Source: Deltaproteobacteria bacterium
Lineage (GTDB): Bacteria; Desulfobacterota; DSM-4660; Desulfatiglandales; Desulfatiglandaceae
Length of the DNA: 5,312 nucleotides
Assembly: GCA_019307645.1 (NCBI GenBank)
Contig: JAFDJF010000397.1
Span: 1 to 5,312 of the forward strand
Reading direction: 5' to 3'
Made by a program: the position numbers and the translations under genes. The notes below the pieces were generated by a model. That model made no database searches. It was not told the origin of the DNA and saw only the letters and a program-made list of their open reading frames with translations. Within the stretch, counting starts at the first letter, position 1, and every line of letters begins with the position of its first letter. Of the stretch, positions 1 to 5,312 are shown one piece after another.

Positions 1-720
1 GCTGTTTTTGATGACCCCAGCGACTTATTTGTCAAACAGCCCTTTAAAGACTTTGTGCCCGCTGATGTATGTAGCAGGATTACCTTTGACCAGGAGAAAA
101 TGAAAAAGGAGTGGGCCGAAATCATAGGTTTTACCGCCCCGGAACTGGTGGGCAAAATCGCGCCTGAGATCAAACCGGGCAAATACTCCTACACGGACCT
201 GGAGAAATATCCCGGGCTCAAAGAATTGATTCCTCAAGAGTTCCAACGCCTTTTAAAGCCGGGCAGCCCTCCTCTTGTCGGCAATATTCCGGAGTTTGAA
301 ATTATCCCAACCCGGCAGTTCTACTCTAATCTGCCCAACATCGAGGCGACTAAACAGAACCTGGGGAAAGCAAAGCTGGACAAGGACGGCTACATCGTCC
401 CGGGGACTTGGAAGGGGGGAACCCCTTTTCCCCGGCCCTCCGGAGAGTTTAAAGCGCAGCAGGTTTTCTATAGTTTTTTTCTGAGATCCAACGCATTTAA
501 TATGTGCTGGAGTATTCCCTCGATTAGTATAGGTATTGGCAGAAACCTGAAAATTGACAGGTACAACGAGACAGATGTTGCAAGTATACTTTGGAAGGGA
601 CGAACGCTTTTCCCGCCTTTTGGCTGGTTTGACAAGCGTGCGGAAAGGAATAATGAATGGTTCTCTTACGGATATAAAAAATGGCTGCTACAGACACCCA
701 GGATCCCTCAGGAGACATGA
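1..720 (+). CDS. DUF1329 family protein, N-terminal part (5' end outside window; broken gene)
   Basis: The frame is open from base 1, so the gene begins upstream and the GTG at 55 is not a credible start. The missing start should carry a signal peptide, as DUF1329 proteins are exported envelope proteins of unknown biochemical role, often encoded near DUF1302 outer-membrane proteins and RND/MMPL transporters (family knowledge). Recognisable blocks are KGGTPFPRPSG (about 412-444), which matches the family's GxPFPxP segment, and FPPFGWFDKR (610-639), typical of the deltaproteobacterial form. After about 655 the reading WFSYGYKKWLL and the tail to the TGA at 718-720 no longer resemble the family. 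The homologous continuation lies in the frame used by 681-1208. From memory of the family, some 30-40 residues (beta-strands before the RRxRK-type motif) are also absent here. I read this as the first half of a pseudogene; family assignment is fairly secure, function unknown. Confidence 0.75.
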   Translation, partial: AVFDDPSDLFVKQPFKDFVPADVCSRITFDQEKMKKEWAEIIGFTAPELVGKIAPEIKPGKYSYTDLEKYPGLKELIPQEFQRLLKPGSPPLVGNIPEFEIIPTRQFYSNLPNIEATKQNLGKAKLDKDGYIVPGTWKGGTPFPRPSGEFKAQQVFYSFFLRSNAFNMCWSIPSISIGIGRNLKIDRYNETDVASILWKGRTLFPPFGWFDKRAERNNEWFSYGYKKWLLQTPRIPQET

Positions 721-1208
721 CTTTCGATGATCAAAAAATGATCCTGCAGAAAATTACTCCCAACAAATATCCTTACAAATTTGAAATCATCGCAGAGCGG
801 GAGTACTTGTTACCCTATGCTTATGGTTCAGCTCCGGTTTGGATGGATTCCAAGAACAACTATGAAATAAGGGGCTTAACATTCATGCGCAGGCCCACTT
901 ATGTCCTTCAGATGACCCAGATGGATCCAAACTATGTTTACAGCAGGCGGTTTTATTATATTGACAAAGAGGCTTTTGATTGCGGGCTTAATGATAATTA
1001 TGATCAAAAAGGGCAACTCTACAGGATGCAGGCCTATTTGCCTTTTTGCTTCGTCCCGGAAGGCGGATGGATGATCAGTTATGGTGGCTACGCACTTCAG
1101 CGTGACTACGTCGACCTGCATTCAACGGTAGGTTTCTCCAACACTTACCCTGCCCCCTGGCCTCGTGAGCGCTTTAGCATACAAGGCATAATACGGAAAG
1201 CGAAATAA
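681..1208 (+). CDS. DUF1329 family protein, C-terminal part (frame-shifted continuation)
   Basis: This frame carries the C-terminal half of the same DUF1329 protein: ATDTQDP (residues 3-9), KYPYKFE and EREYLLPY (29-46), a segment with DPNYVYSRRFYYIDKE (82-97), YDQKGQLYR (107-115) and DYVDLHST (142-149). These match, in order, the family's KMxATDTQDP, EREY-VP, KR-xYID and YDxxGELWR blocks. The nominal ATG at 681 is internal to a conserved motif and has no good Shine-Dalgarno sequence, so it is unlikely to be a real start. A second ATG at 717, preceded by AGGAG and overlapping the upstream stop as ATGA, could permit reinitiation but would discard the conserved ATDTQDP. Upstream in this frame, LLRI precedes a TAA (675-677) and then KM, which still resembles the family's LRRIRKM, so both a frame change and a nonsense codon may be present. 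Best read as the second half of a pseudogene; sequencing error is the main alternative. Confidence 0.72.
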   Translation: MAATDTQDPSGDMTFDDQKMILQKITPNKYPYKFEIIAEREYLLPYAYGSAPVWMDSKNNYEIRGLTFMRRPTYVLQMTQMDPNYVYSRRFYYIDKEAFDCGLNDNYDQKGQLYRMQAYLPFCFVPEGGWMISYGGYALQRDYVDLHSTVGFSNTYPAPWPRERFSIQGIIRKAK

Positions 1209-1451
1209 GTTTGCCTTTGAGCATCTGCAGCGAAAACAAGTAATTATGGGCAGATTCCTTTTTCCACGTTGCAAAATGATTTCAATATGGTTGAAAGGGG
1301 GTGATATTAACCGCAGCACATGAGATTACCAGTTTGTGAAGCTGGTGCCCGAAGAGGGAGAGGAAATACGCCATGAACCGGGCCTTGTGAGCAAAATATT
1401 AATCTCCCATTTTCACTTAAAACCAAAACAAACACTTGAAAGGAAATCACC
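1209..1451. other. non-coding gap before the OmpA lipoprotein gene
   Basis: This 243-base gap separates the broken DUF1329 gene from the lipoprotein gene. Reading all frames gives only very short open stretches with no recognisable protein. I see no convincing sigma-70 promoter pair, riboswitch or strong terminator. The only clear signal is the AGGA at 1441-1444, seven bases before the ATG at 1452, which serves as the ribosome binding site of the downstream gene. Confidence 0.5.
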
Positions 1452-2168
1452 ATGAATAAGCTTAATGAATTTCCCACAAAACTGAAATTAAGGCAGCGCG
1501 GTATCATTACCGCCGTAATCCTGGCAGGAATTGCATTTTTCATTTTGCAGGGATGTACGCTTAAGTCAACTTATGATGCCAAGGTGACGGAGTTGGACGC
1601 CTGTAAGGCCCATGATGCTGAGATGACCGATAAGCTCGTGCAGCTTCAAAACACAAGGAACAGCCTCACTGAAGAGATCGAAGCGCGCAAGAAAGCCGAA
1701 GCATATCAGACGGAAGTTTACAATGAGCTGGTTTCTGATCTTCAAGGGGAGATTGGCACTAATCTACTGACTATTGAGCAGATGAAATCCGGTGTCAACG
1801 TTAATCTGCCTCATGATGTCTTGTTTACATCCGGTTCTGCCGAGTTAAGCGAGGCCGGGCGAAAGGTGCTGTTGAAAGTGGGCGCTGAACTCACCGAAAT
1901 CCCCTATCAGGTGATTGTCGGGGGATTTACCGACAATGTTCCGGTGAGCGACAAGTTGGCAGAGCGCTATCCTACAAACTGGGAGCTTGCAGGAGCGCGG
2001 GCGGCCGGTGTTGTCCGCGTGCTTGAAGAGGCCGGTGTTGCCAAAGAAAGGCTCCGGGTCCTGTCCCTGGCTGATAACCTGCCCGTGGCCTCCAATGACA
2101 CACCGGAAGGCCGCGCACAAAACCGCAGGATAGCAATCCGATTGAGGCCGGTAGTGCCTGGGGAATAG
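1452..2168 (+). CDS. OmpA-family peptidoglycan-binding lipoprotein with coiled coil
   Basis: The 238-residue product has a basic N-terminus (K10-R16), a hydrophobic segment (about 18-32) and a lipobox-like LQGC with Cys35, consistent with signal peptidase II processing and lipidation. Residues about 38-100 are charged, heptad-like and probably coiled coil. Residues about 115-232 form an OmpA C-terminal domain: FTSGSAELSEAG (125-136), GGFTDN (157-162), TNWELAGARA (175-184) and NTPEGRAQNRR-type end (215-226). By alignment with OmpA/Pal/MotB, Asp161 and Arg183 occupy the positions that bind meso-diaminopimelate, so it should tether the envelope to peptidoglycan. The YPTNWEL wording is close to MotB-type domains, but Cys35 replaces a plain membrane anchor and no MotA partner is seen here. 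The start is supported by AGGA seven bases upstream. The SDR gene follows after 15 bases, suggesting cotranscription. Non-lipidated inner-membrane anchoring is possible because Gln at -2 is not the commonest lipobox residue. Confidence 0.88.
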   Translation: MNKLNEFPTKLKLRQRGIITAVILAGIAFFILQGCTLKSTYDAKVTELDACKAHDAEMTDKLVQLQNTRNSLTEEIEARKKAEAYQTEVYNELVSDLQGEIGTNLLTIEQMKSGVNVNLPHDVLFTSGSAELSEAGRKVLLKVGAELTEIPYQVIVGGFTDNVPVSDKLAERYPTNWELAGARAAGVVRVLEEAGVAKERLRVLSLADNLPVASNDTPEGRAQNRRIAIRLRPVVPGE

Positions 2169-2183
2169 GGGAAGAGAAAGGGC

Positions 2184-2957
2184 ATGGGGTTACTTGATAA
2201 TACGGCAGGCATTGTCACGGGTGCAGGAAGTGGGATTGGGCGCGCCATTGCGCGAACTGCCGCCCGAGAAGGGGCGCAGGTCGTTGCAGCAGACATCAAT
2301 ATCACAACCGCTGAAAAAACGGCTTCAATGATAAGTGAGTCAGGCGGCAAAGCGATAGCTGTCCAAGCCGATGTAACGGATGAAAGCGCGGTGAATTCCA
2401 TGGTGGAACAGGCCGTATCCAATTTTGGCCAACTCAATTGGGCGGTAAATAACGCAGCGGGCGCAGAAATAGCCCTGATGTTGACGGATTATACACGAGA
2501 GAAGTGGGCCTCGGTTATTGATACCACGTTAACAAGTGTCTGGTTGTGTATGAAGTACCAGATTGCACAGATGCTGAAAAACGGCTGCGGTAACATTGTG
2601 AATATTGGTTCACTGGTCGGTGTTACGGGGCAAGCTGTTTTATCTGCGTATGCAGCGGCCAAAGGAGGTGTGATTGCACTGAGCAAATCCGCAGCCGCCG
2701 AATATGCGCTTCAAGGGATCCGGGTTAATGTAATCAATCCCGGAGGGATACGAACCGCAGGGATTAAGGGTTTTTTAGAACTGGTTCCGGAAATGACGGA
2801 TAAGGTGCTTAGCGCCCATGCCATGAACCGGTTGGGGGAGCCCGAAGAAATTGCTGAAGTGGCCGTATTTCTCTGCTCTGATCGCGCAAGCTTTATGACC
2901 GGGGAATGTGTTGCCGTTGACGGTGGGACACAGGTGAAATTAACGGTCTATCCTTAG
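2184..2957 (+). CDS. short-chain dehydrogenase/reductase (SDR), classical type, NAD-preferring
   Basis: The 257-residue protein is a complete classical SDR, a cytoplasmic NAD(P)-dependent oxidoreductase acting on an alcohol/ketone pair; the substrate cannot be told from sequence. Visible motifs are the TGAGSGIG cofactor loop (12-19), Asp37 at the end of strand beta-2, which favours NAD(H), ADVTD (62-66), NNAAG (89-93), Ser143, Tyr156-x3-Lys160, NPGGIRT (185-191) and the C-terminal GECVAVDGG (240-248). One oddity: the tetrad Asn, normally in a VNLTGVW-like helix, aligns with Thr115 in DTTLTSVW. Length and end points are normal for the family. The start fits the usual MGxLDxxxxIVTG opening, with a weak GAAAGG-like site upstream. 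It lies 15 bases after the lipoprotein gene and its TAG stop (2955-2957) falls within the edge of an inverted-repeat element. Names such as glucose dehydrogenase, 3-oxoacyl-ACP reductase or hydroxysteroid dehydrogenase are all possible by similarity alone. Confidence 0.93.
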   Translation: MGLLDNTAGIVTGAGSGIGRAIARTAAREGAQVVAADINITTAEKTASMISESGGKAIAVQADVTDESAVNSMVEQAVSNFGQLNWAVNNAAGAEIALMLTDYTREKWASVIDTTLTSVWLCMKYQIAQMLKNGCGNIVNIGSLVGVTGQAVLSAYAAAKGGVIALSKSAAAEYALQGIRVNVINPGGIRTAGIKGFLELVPEMTDKVLSAHAMNRLGEPEEIAEVAVFLCSDRASFMTGECVAVDGGTQVKLTVYP

Positions 2958-3139
2958 GGCTCACGCAAAAATAACTTCACATTTTGGCATCTCATCTTCA
3001 GGTCATTTTTGGCAGATTTTAAAGACCAAAAACTTTGAAATAGTCCACTATTACTGCGCCTTTTGCTCTTTAAAATCTACCAAACCTAAGCTAAATCTGA
3101 GCGCCAAAAATGTGAATTTATTTTTGCGCGAACCCTTAG
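2953..3139. repeat. long foldback inverted repeat, MITE-like, between convergent genes
   Basis: The segment is an imperfect palindrome centred near 3046. The left arm starting CTTAGGGCTCACGCAAAAA (2953-2971) pairs with the right arm, whose reverse complement from 3139 starts CTAAGGGTTCGCGCAAAAA. Similarity continues through TTCACATTTT-GGC (2976-2988 against 3104-3116), AGATTTTAAAGA (3014-3025 against 3069-3080) and the central AATAG-TCCA-CTATT (3039-3052). If the ends are GGG (2957-2959) and CCC (3133-3135), both are flanked by TTA (2954-2956 and 3136-3138), a possible 3-base target duplication. No open reading frame is inside. Length, pairing along the whole length and matching ends suit a non-autonomous foldback or MITE element; I cannot assign a transposase family. 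Lying between an SDR stop and, 20 bases beyond its right end, a sulfatase stop, the RNA hairpin could also hinder read-through in both directions, although no T-tract of a standard terminator follows it. Confidence 0.8.
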
Positions 3140-3159
3140 CGGTATTGCCTAATCACATG

Positions 3160-4719
3160 CTACCGTTTCATTTTCTTCCTTAAAAACTTTGCCGCGATGA
3201 CGATGACCAACACAAAGGAGATCAGGATTAAAACTATTTTTCCGGCAAGGATGCCAAGGCCTCTGATAAAACCACTGTAATTGGCGTTCTTCCCGGTGAG
3301 CTGCGTTTCTGGGACCTCACCCAATTCGGTTTCGAATTTTTCTATCTTTGCTTTCAGTTCCCTGACCTTCTCAGGATATTGATCTGTAAGATTGTTTTTC
3401 TCTGAAGGGTCCTCCTTGAGATTAAAAAGAAGGCTGTCATGGGGTGTTGGGATACCGGGATGAATAACGCTCAGGGGAAAGAGTACAGGCCCATAGCCAA
3501 AACAATCCAAGGGCAATTTAAGTTTCCAGTCCCCCGACCTGTAGGCCTCGATTTTTCCAAAATGATAATAAACAAGATCCTGTCCAGCGCGCGTCCCGGT
3601 TCCTGCCAGAACCTGTGTGATATCCTTTCCATCAATCTGTACACCGGCCGGCAATTTCCCTCCGGAAAGTGTCGTGAAGGTTGGGAACCAGTCCATCATG
3701 GTAGCCAGATCATCTACGATTGATCCAGGCTTGATTTTCCCTTTCCAGCAGGCGAGCGTCGGCACCCGCATCCCGCCTTCAAAAGTTGTTGCTTTCCCGT
3801 CCCTCAAAATCCCGGCAGATCCACCATGGCTTCCCATGAAAAGCCATGGACCGTTATCGCTACTGAAAATGACGAGGGTCTTTTCCTCAATTCCAAGCGC
3901 CTTTATCTTGTCAAGAATCTGTCCCACACTCCAGTCAAGCTCCTCAATGACGTCACCATAAAGTCCGCCTTTGGATTTTCCTTCGAAATCAGGTGAAACA
4001 TAAAGCGGGACATGGGGCATGGAGTGGGCCAAATAAAGAAAAAATGGTTTTTTGTCTTTCGAATGTTTTTCAATGAACGCTATGGATTCCCTGGTGAATG
4101 TCCGGGTTAGAAATCTCTGATCAATATTTTCATATATGACGTCATTCCCCCTGATGTAATAAAATCCTCCCATACCATTGCTGTATGGCACACCAAAGAA
4201 TTCATCAAACCCCTGTTGAAGCGGCAGATACTTTTCCCGGTGCCCCAGATGCCATTTCCCCACAATGCCGGTCGTATACCCTGCGTCCCGCAGTACTTCG
4301 GCAATGGTTACCTCGCCGGGCGGAAGACCGCCGTAACTTTCAGGGAAAAAGACAAAATTAATACCCATCCGAATACCCATCCGGATGGGATAACGACCGG
4401 TCAAAAGCCCGGCTCTGGATGGAGAACAGACCGGGGAGGCAGAATAAAACTCCGCAAACTTCATCCCGTCTCTGCCCATTCGATCAATACTGGGGGTTTT
4501 GATTTTGGCTGCCCCAAATGATTCAATGTCACCATAACCCAGGTCATCCGTAAAAATGAAAATGATATTCTGCCTGCTTGCCTGTAAGCTCCCCTGATCG
4601 GCATATGCGGAAGGGAGTACAAACAGGATGATTTGCAATGTAATGAGCAGTATTAGGGCTTTCATTTTAGAGATTCTATTTTTATCTCTTACAGAGCTCA
4701 CAGGGAACACAGAGTTCAT
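3160..4719 (-). CDS. exported type I sulfatase (arylsulfatase A-like) with C-terminal membrane anchor
   Basis: The 519-residue protein hydrolyses a sulfate ester; the substrate is not determined. All expected active-site residues of the arylsulfatase A family are present: Asp58-Asp59 (FTDDLGYGD), Cys98 in CSPSR (to become formylglycine), Arg102, Lys155 and His157 (GKWHLGH), His236 (PHVP), Asp288-Asn289 (SSDNG) and Lys309. Spacings from the later His to Asp and from Asn to Lys agree with those I recall for human arylsulfatase A. Residues about 20-40 form a signal peptide ending PSAYA, so the enzyme is exported and Cys98 must be modified by FGE or, in an anaerobe, by anSME; neither gene is in the window. 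Unusually, residues about 489-510 form a hydrophobic helix followed by KFLRKKMKR, which would anchor the enzyme to the inner membrane facing the periplasm. The start is uncertain: ATG at 4719 has a distant SD, whereas Met19 (4665) begins a typical signal peptide directly. It is 64 bases downstream of a molybdoenzyme gene, probably one operon. Confidence 0.95.
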   Translation of the reverse strand: MNSVFPVSSVRDKNRISKMKALILLITLQIILFVLPSAYADQGSLQASRQNIIFIFTDDLGYGDIESFGAAKIKTPSIDRMGRDGMKFAEFYSASPVCSPSRAGLLTGRYPIRMGIRMGINFVFFPESYGGLPPGEVTIAEVLRDAGYTTGIVGKWHLGHREKYLPLQQGFDEFFGVPYSNGMGGFYYIRGNDVIYENIDQRFLTRTFTRESIAFIEKHSKDKKPFFLYLAHSMPHVPLYVSPDFEGKSKGGLYGDVIEELDWSVGQILDKIKALGIEEKTLVIFSSDNGPWLFMGSHGGSAGILRDGKATTFEGGMRVPTLACWKGKIKPGSIVDDLATMMDWFPTFTTLSGGKLPAGVQIDGKDITQVLAGTGTRAGQDLVYYHFGKIEAYRSGDWKLKLPLDCFGYGPVLFPLSVIHPGIPTPHDSLLFNLKEDPSEKNNLTDQYPEKVRELKAKIEKFETELGEVPETQLTGKNANYSGFIRGLGILAGKIVLILISFVLVIVIAAKFLRKKMKR

Positions 4720-4730
4720 TTCTTATTTTT

Positions 4731-4736
4731 TCCTCT
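4731..4736 (-). promoter_or_regulatory. possible Shine-Dalgarno site for the sulfatase gene
   Basis: On the minus strand this reads AGAGGA, separated by 11 bases from the ATG at 4719-4717. The spacing is longer than ideal, but it is the only purine-rich SD-like match near either candidate start; the ATG at 4665 has no comparable site. This is why the longer start is listed for the sulfatase, although the extra 18 residues are not typical of a signal peptide. Confidence 0.4.
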
Positions 4737-4783
4737 TTTTCCGGGTTAATATTGTGCTCCAGTGTGCCTTGGTAATGACACCG

Positions 4784-5312
4784 TCACTCAGCCTTGTAAA
4801 CCTTGCATAGAAGTCCCCGGAAATAGTTATTTCCGGCATAGTCGCACACTTCAGGATCGTCCGGAACAATAGCGTCGATGTTCGATTCCCATACCCCGAA
4901 GAGGCTCGGTTCCGCTTCCGCCTTCTCCGGGAACCACCAGTAACCATCCGCATGAACCACACTGGCAGGCATTCCCTCCAACAACCGCACCTTCTGTTTG
5001 ACTCTTCCAAGCGGTGTCTCAATCCACGCCCAGTCCCCGTCACCAATGCCCTGCTCTGCGGCGGTCTCGGGATTGACCTGCACTACCGGATCCGGGTAGC
5101 GTTTTCTTATCTTGGCAAGGTGCCTGTGGGAGGAATGGTGAAATTCCCGAACCCTTCCGCCGCTGATGAGAATCAGAGGATAATCCTTGGCCATATCGGG
5201 CGTTGCTACCGGGCTCCAGGGAGGTTCCTGATACCCTGCCAGCGGATCATACCCAAGCTTCTTCAGCAGACTCGGGACCAGTTCCACCTTACCGGAAAAG
5301 GTGCCGAATCCG
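4784..5312 (-). CDS. molybdopterin oxidoreductase, C-terminal part (5' end outside window)
   Basis: The frame is open to the right edge (it reads GFGTFSGKVEL there), so the GTG at 5287 is internal and only the last 175 or so residues are seen. This is the molybdopterin dinucleotide-binding beta-barrel domain (Molydop_binding) found at the end of DMSO reductase superfamily enzymes. Marks are GTFSGKVE before the domain, YPLILISGGRVREFHHSSHR (shortly after the start of the domain), NPETAAEQGIGDGDWAWIETPLG-type core, then WWFPE, GVWESNID and the terminal LLCKVYK. The WESNI and LLCKVYK wording resembles the acetylene-hydratase-like and related dehydrogenase branch common in Desulfobacterota (from memory). 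The iron-sulfur site and metal-ligand residue lie outside the window, so substrate and location cannot be judged. The sulfatase gene follows after 64 bases without an obvious terminator, suggesting cotranscription. Confidence 0.92.
   Translation of the reverse strand, partial: GFGTFSGKVELVPSLLKKLGYDPLAGYQEPPWSPVATPDMAKDYPLILISGGRVREFHHSSHRHLAKIRKRYPDPVVQVNPETAAEQGIGDGDWAWIETPLGRVKQKVRLLEGMPASVVHADGYWWFPEKAEAEPSLFGVWESNIDAIVPDDPEVCDYAGNNYFRGLLCKVYKAE

Noticed and set aside
675..683. Programmed -1 frameshift at the A6 run (TAAAAAATG) joining the two DUF1329 parts
   Set aside because: The P-site codon AAA would slip onto TAA with a mismatch, no clear downstream structure or upstream SD stimulates it, the family is not known to use frameshifting, and the apparent internal deletion favours gene decay.
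709..720. ATGA overlap with AGGAG as a real start of a separate second gene at 717
   Set aside because: The SD would be only about three bases from the ATG, and starting there would drop the conserved ATDTQDP motif that lies just upstream in the same frame.
1223..1265. Hairpin ATCTGC...GCAGAT followed by TCCTTTTTCC as a terminator after the DUF1329 gene
   Set aside because: The stem is only six base pairs with a 21-base loop and an interrupted T-tract; too weak to support.
1345..1386. GCCCG...CGGGC pairing in the gap upstream of the lipoprotein gene as a riboswitch
   Set aside because: A five-base stem with a large loop and no match to any riboswitch core I know.
1967..2437. 156-residue minus-strand open frame
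   Set aside because: It lies opposite the well-supported lipoprotein and SDR genes, has low-complexity Ala/Ser/Arg-rich wording and no family resemblance; a shadow frame.
4723..5046. 107-residue minus-strand open frame
   Set aside because: It overlaps the molybdoenzyme end in another frame, is Arg-rich and has no recognisable motif; a shadow of the real gene.

Overview
The window looks like chromosomal DNA from a Gram-negative, probably anaerobic bacterium, most likely a sulfate-reducer-like Desulfobacterota (old Deltaproteobacteria). This is inferred from the protein types: a DUF1329 envelope protein of the form seen in that group, an OmpA-type lipoprotein, an acetylene-hydratase-like molybdopterin enzyme and an exported Cys-type sulfatase. 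Base composition is moderate and even across the genes. No rRNA, tRNA, CRISPR array or transposase gene is visible.

Layout, plus strand: (1) 1-1208 is a DUF1329-family protein that runs in from outside the window and is broken. Its N-terminal part (1-720) and C-terminal part (681-1208) lie in different frames, and about 30-40 residues that the family normally has at the junction seem to be missing. (2) 1209-1451 is a non-coding gap. (3) 1452-2168 is a lipoprotein with a coiled coil and a peptidoglycan-binding OmpA domain. (4) 2184-2957 is a short-chain dehydrogenase/reductase (SDR) only 15 bases downstream, so probably cotranscribed.

Minus strand: (5) 4784-5312 is the C-terminal end of a molybdopterin oxidoreductase that enters from the right edge. 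It is followed after 64 bases by (6) 3160-4719, a complete type I sulfatase with a signal peptide and an unusual C-terminal membrane anchor. These two probably form one operon converging on the SDR.

Between the two convergent groups, at 2953-3139, lies a long imperfect inverted repeat of about 187 bases that folds back on itself around position 3046. It has matching ends and a possible TTA target duplication, and it starts inside the SDR stop codon. It looks like a MITE-type non-autonomous element that may also separate the two converging transcripts.

Functionally, an outer-envelope protein of the DUF1329 class, an SDR, a sulfatase and a molybdoenzyme would fit catabolism of a hydrophobic or sulfated alcohol (for example aromatic or steroid-like), but that is inference from context only. 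I see no convincing evidence of an entirely new system. The most notable items are the foldback element, the decayed DUF1329 gene, the membrane-anchored sulfatase and the SDR lacking its usual catalytic Asn.
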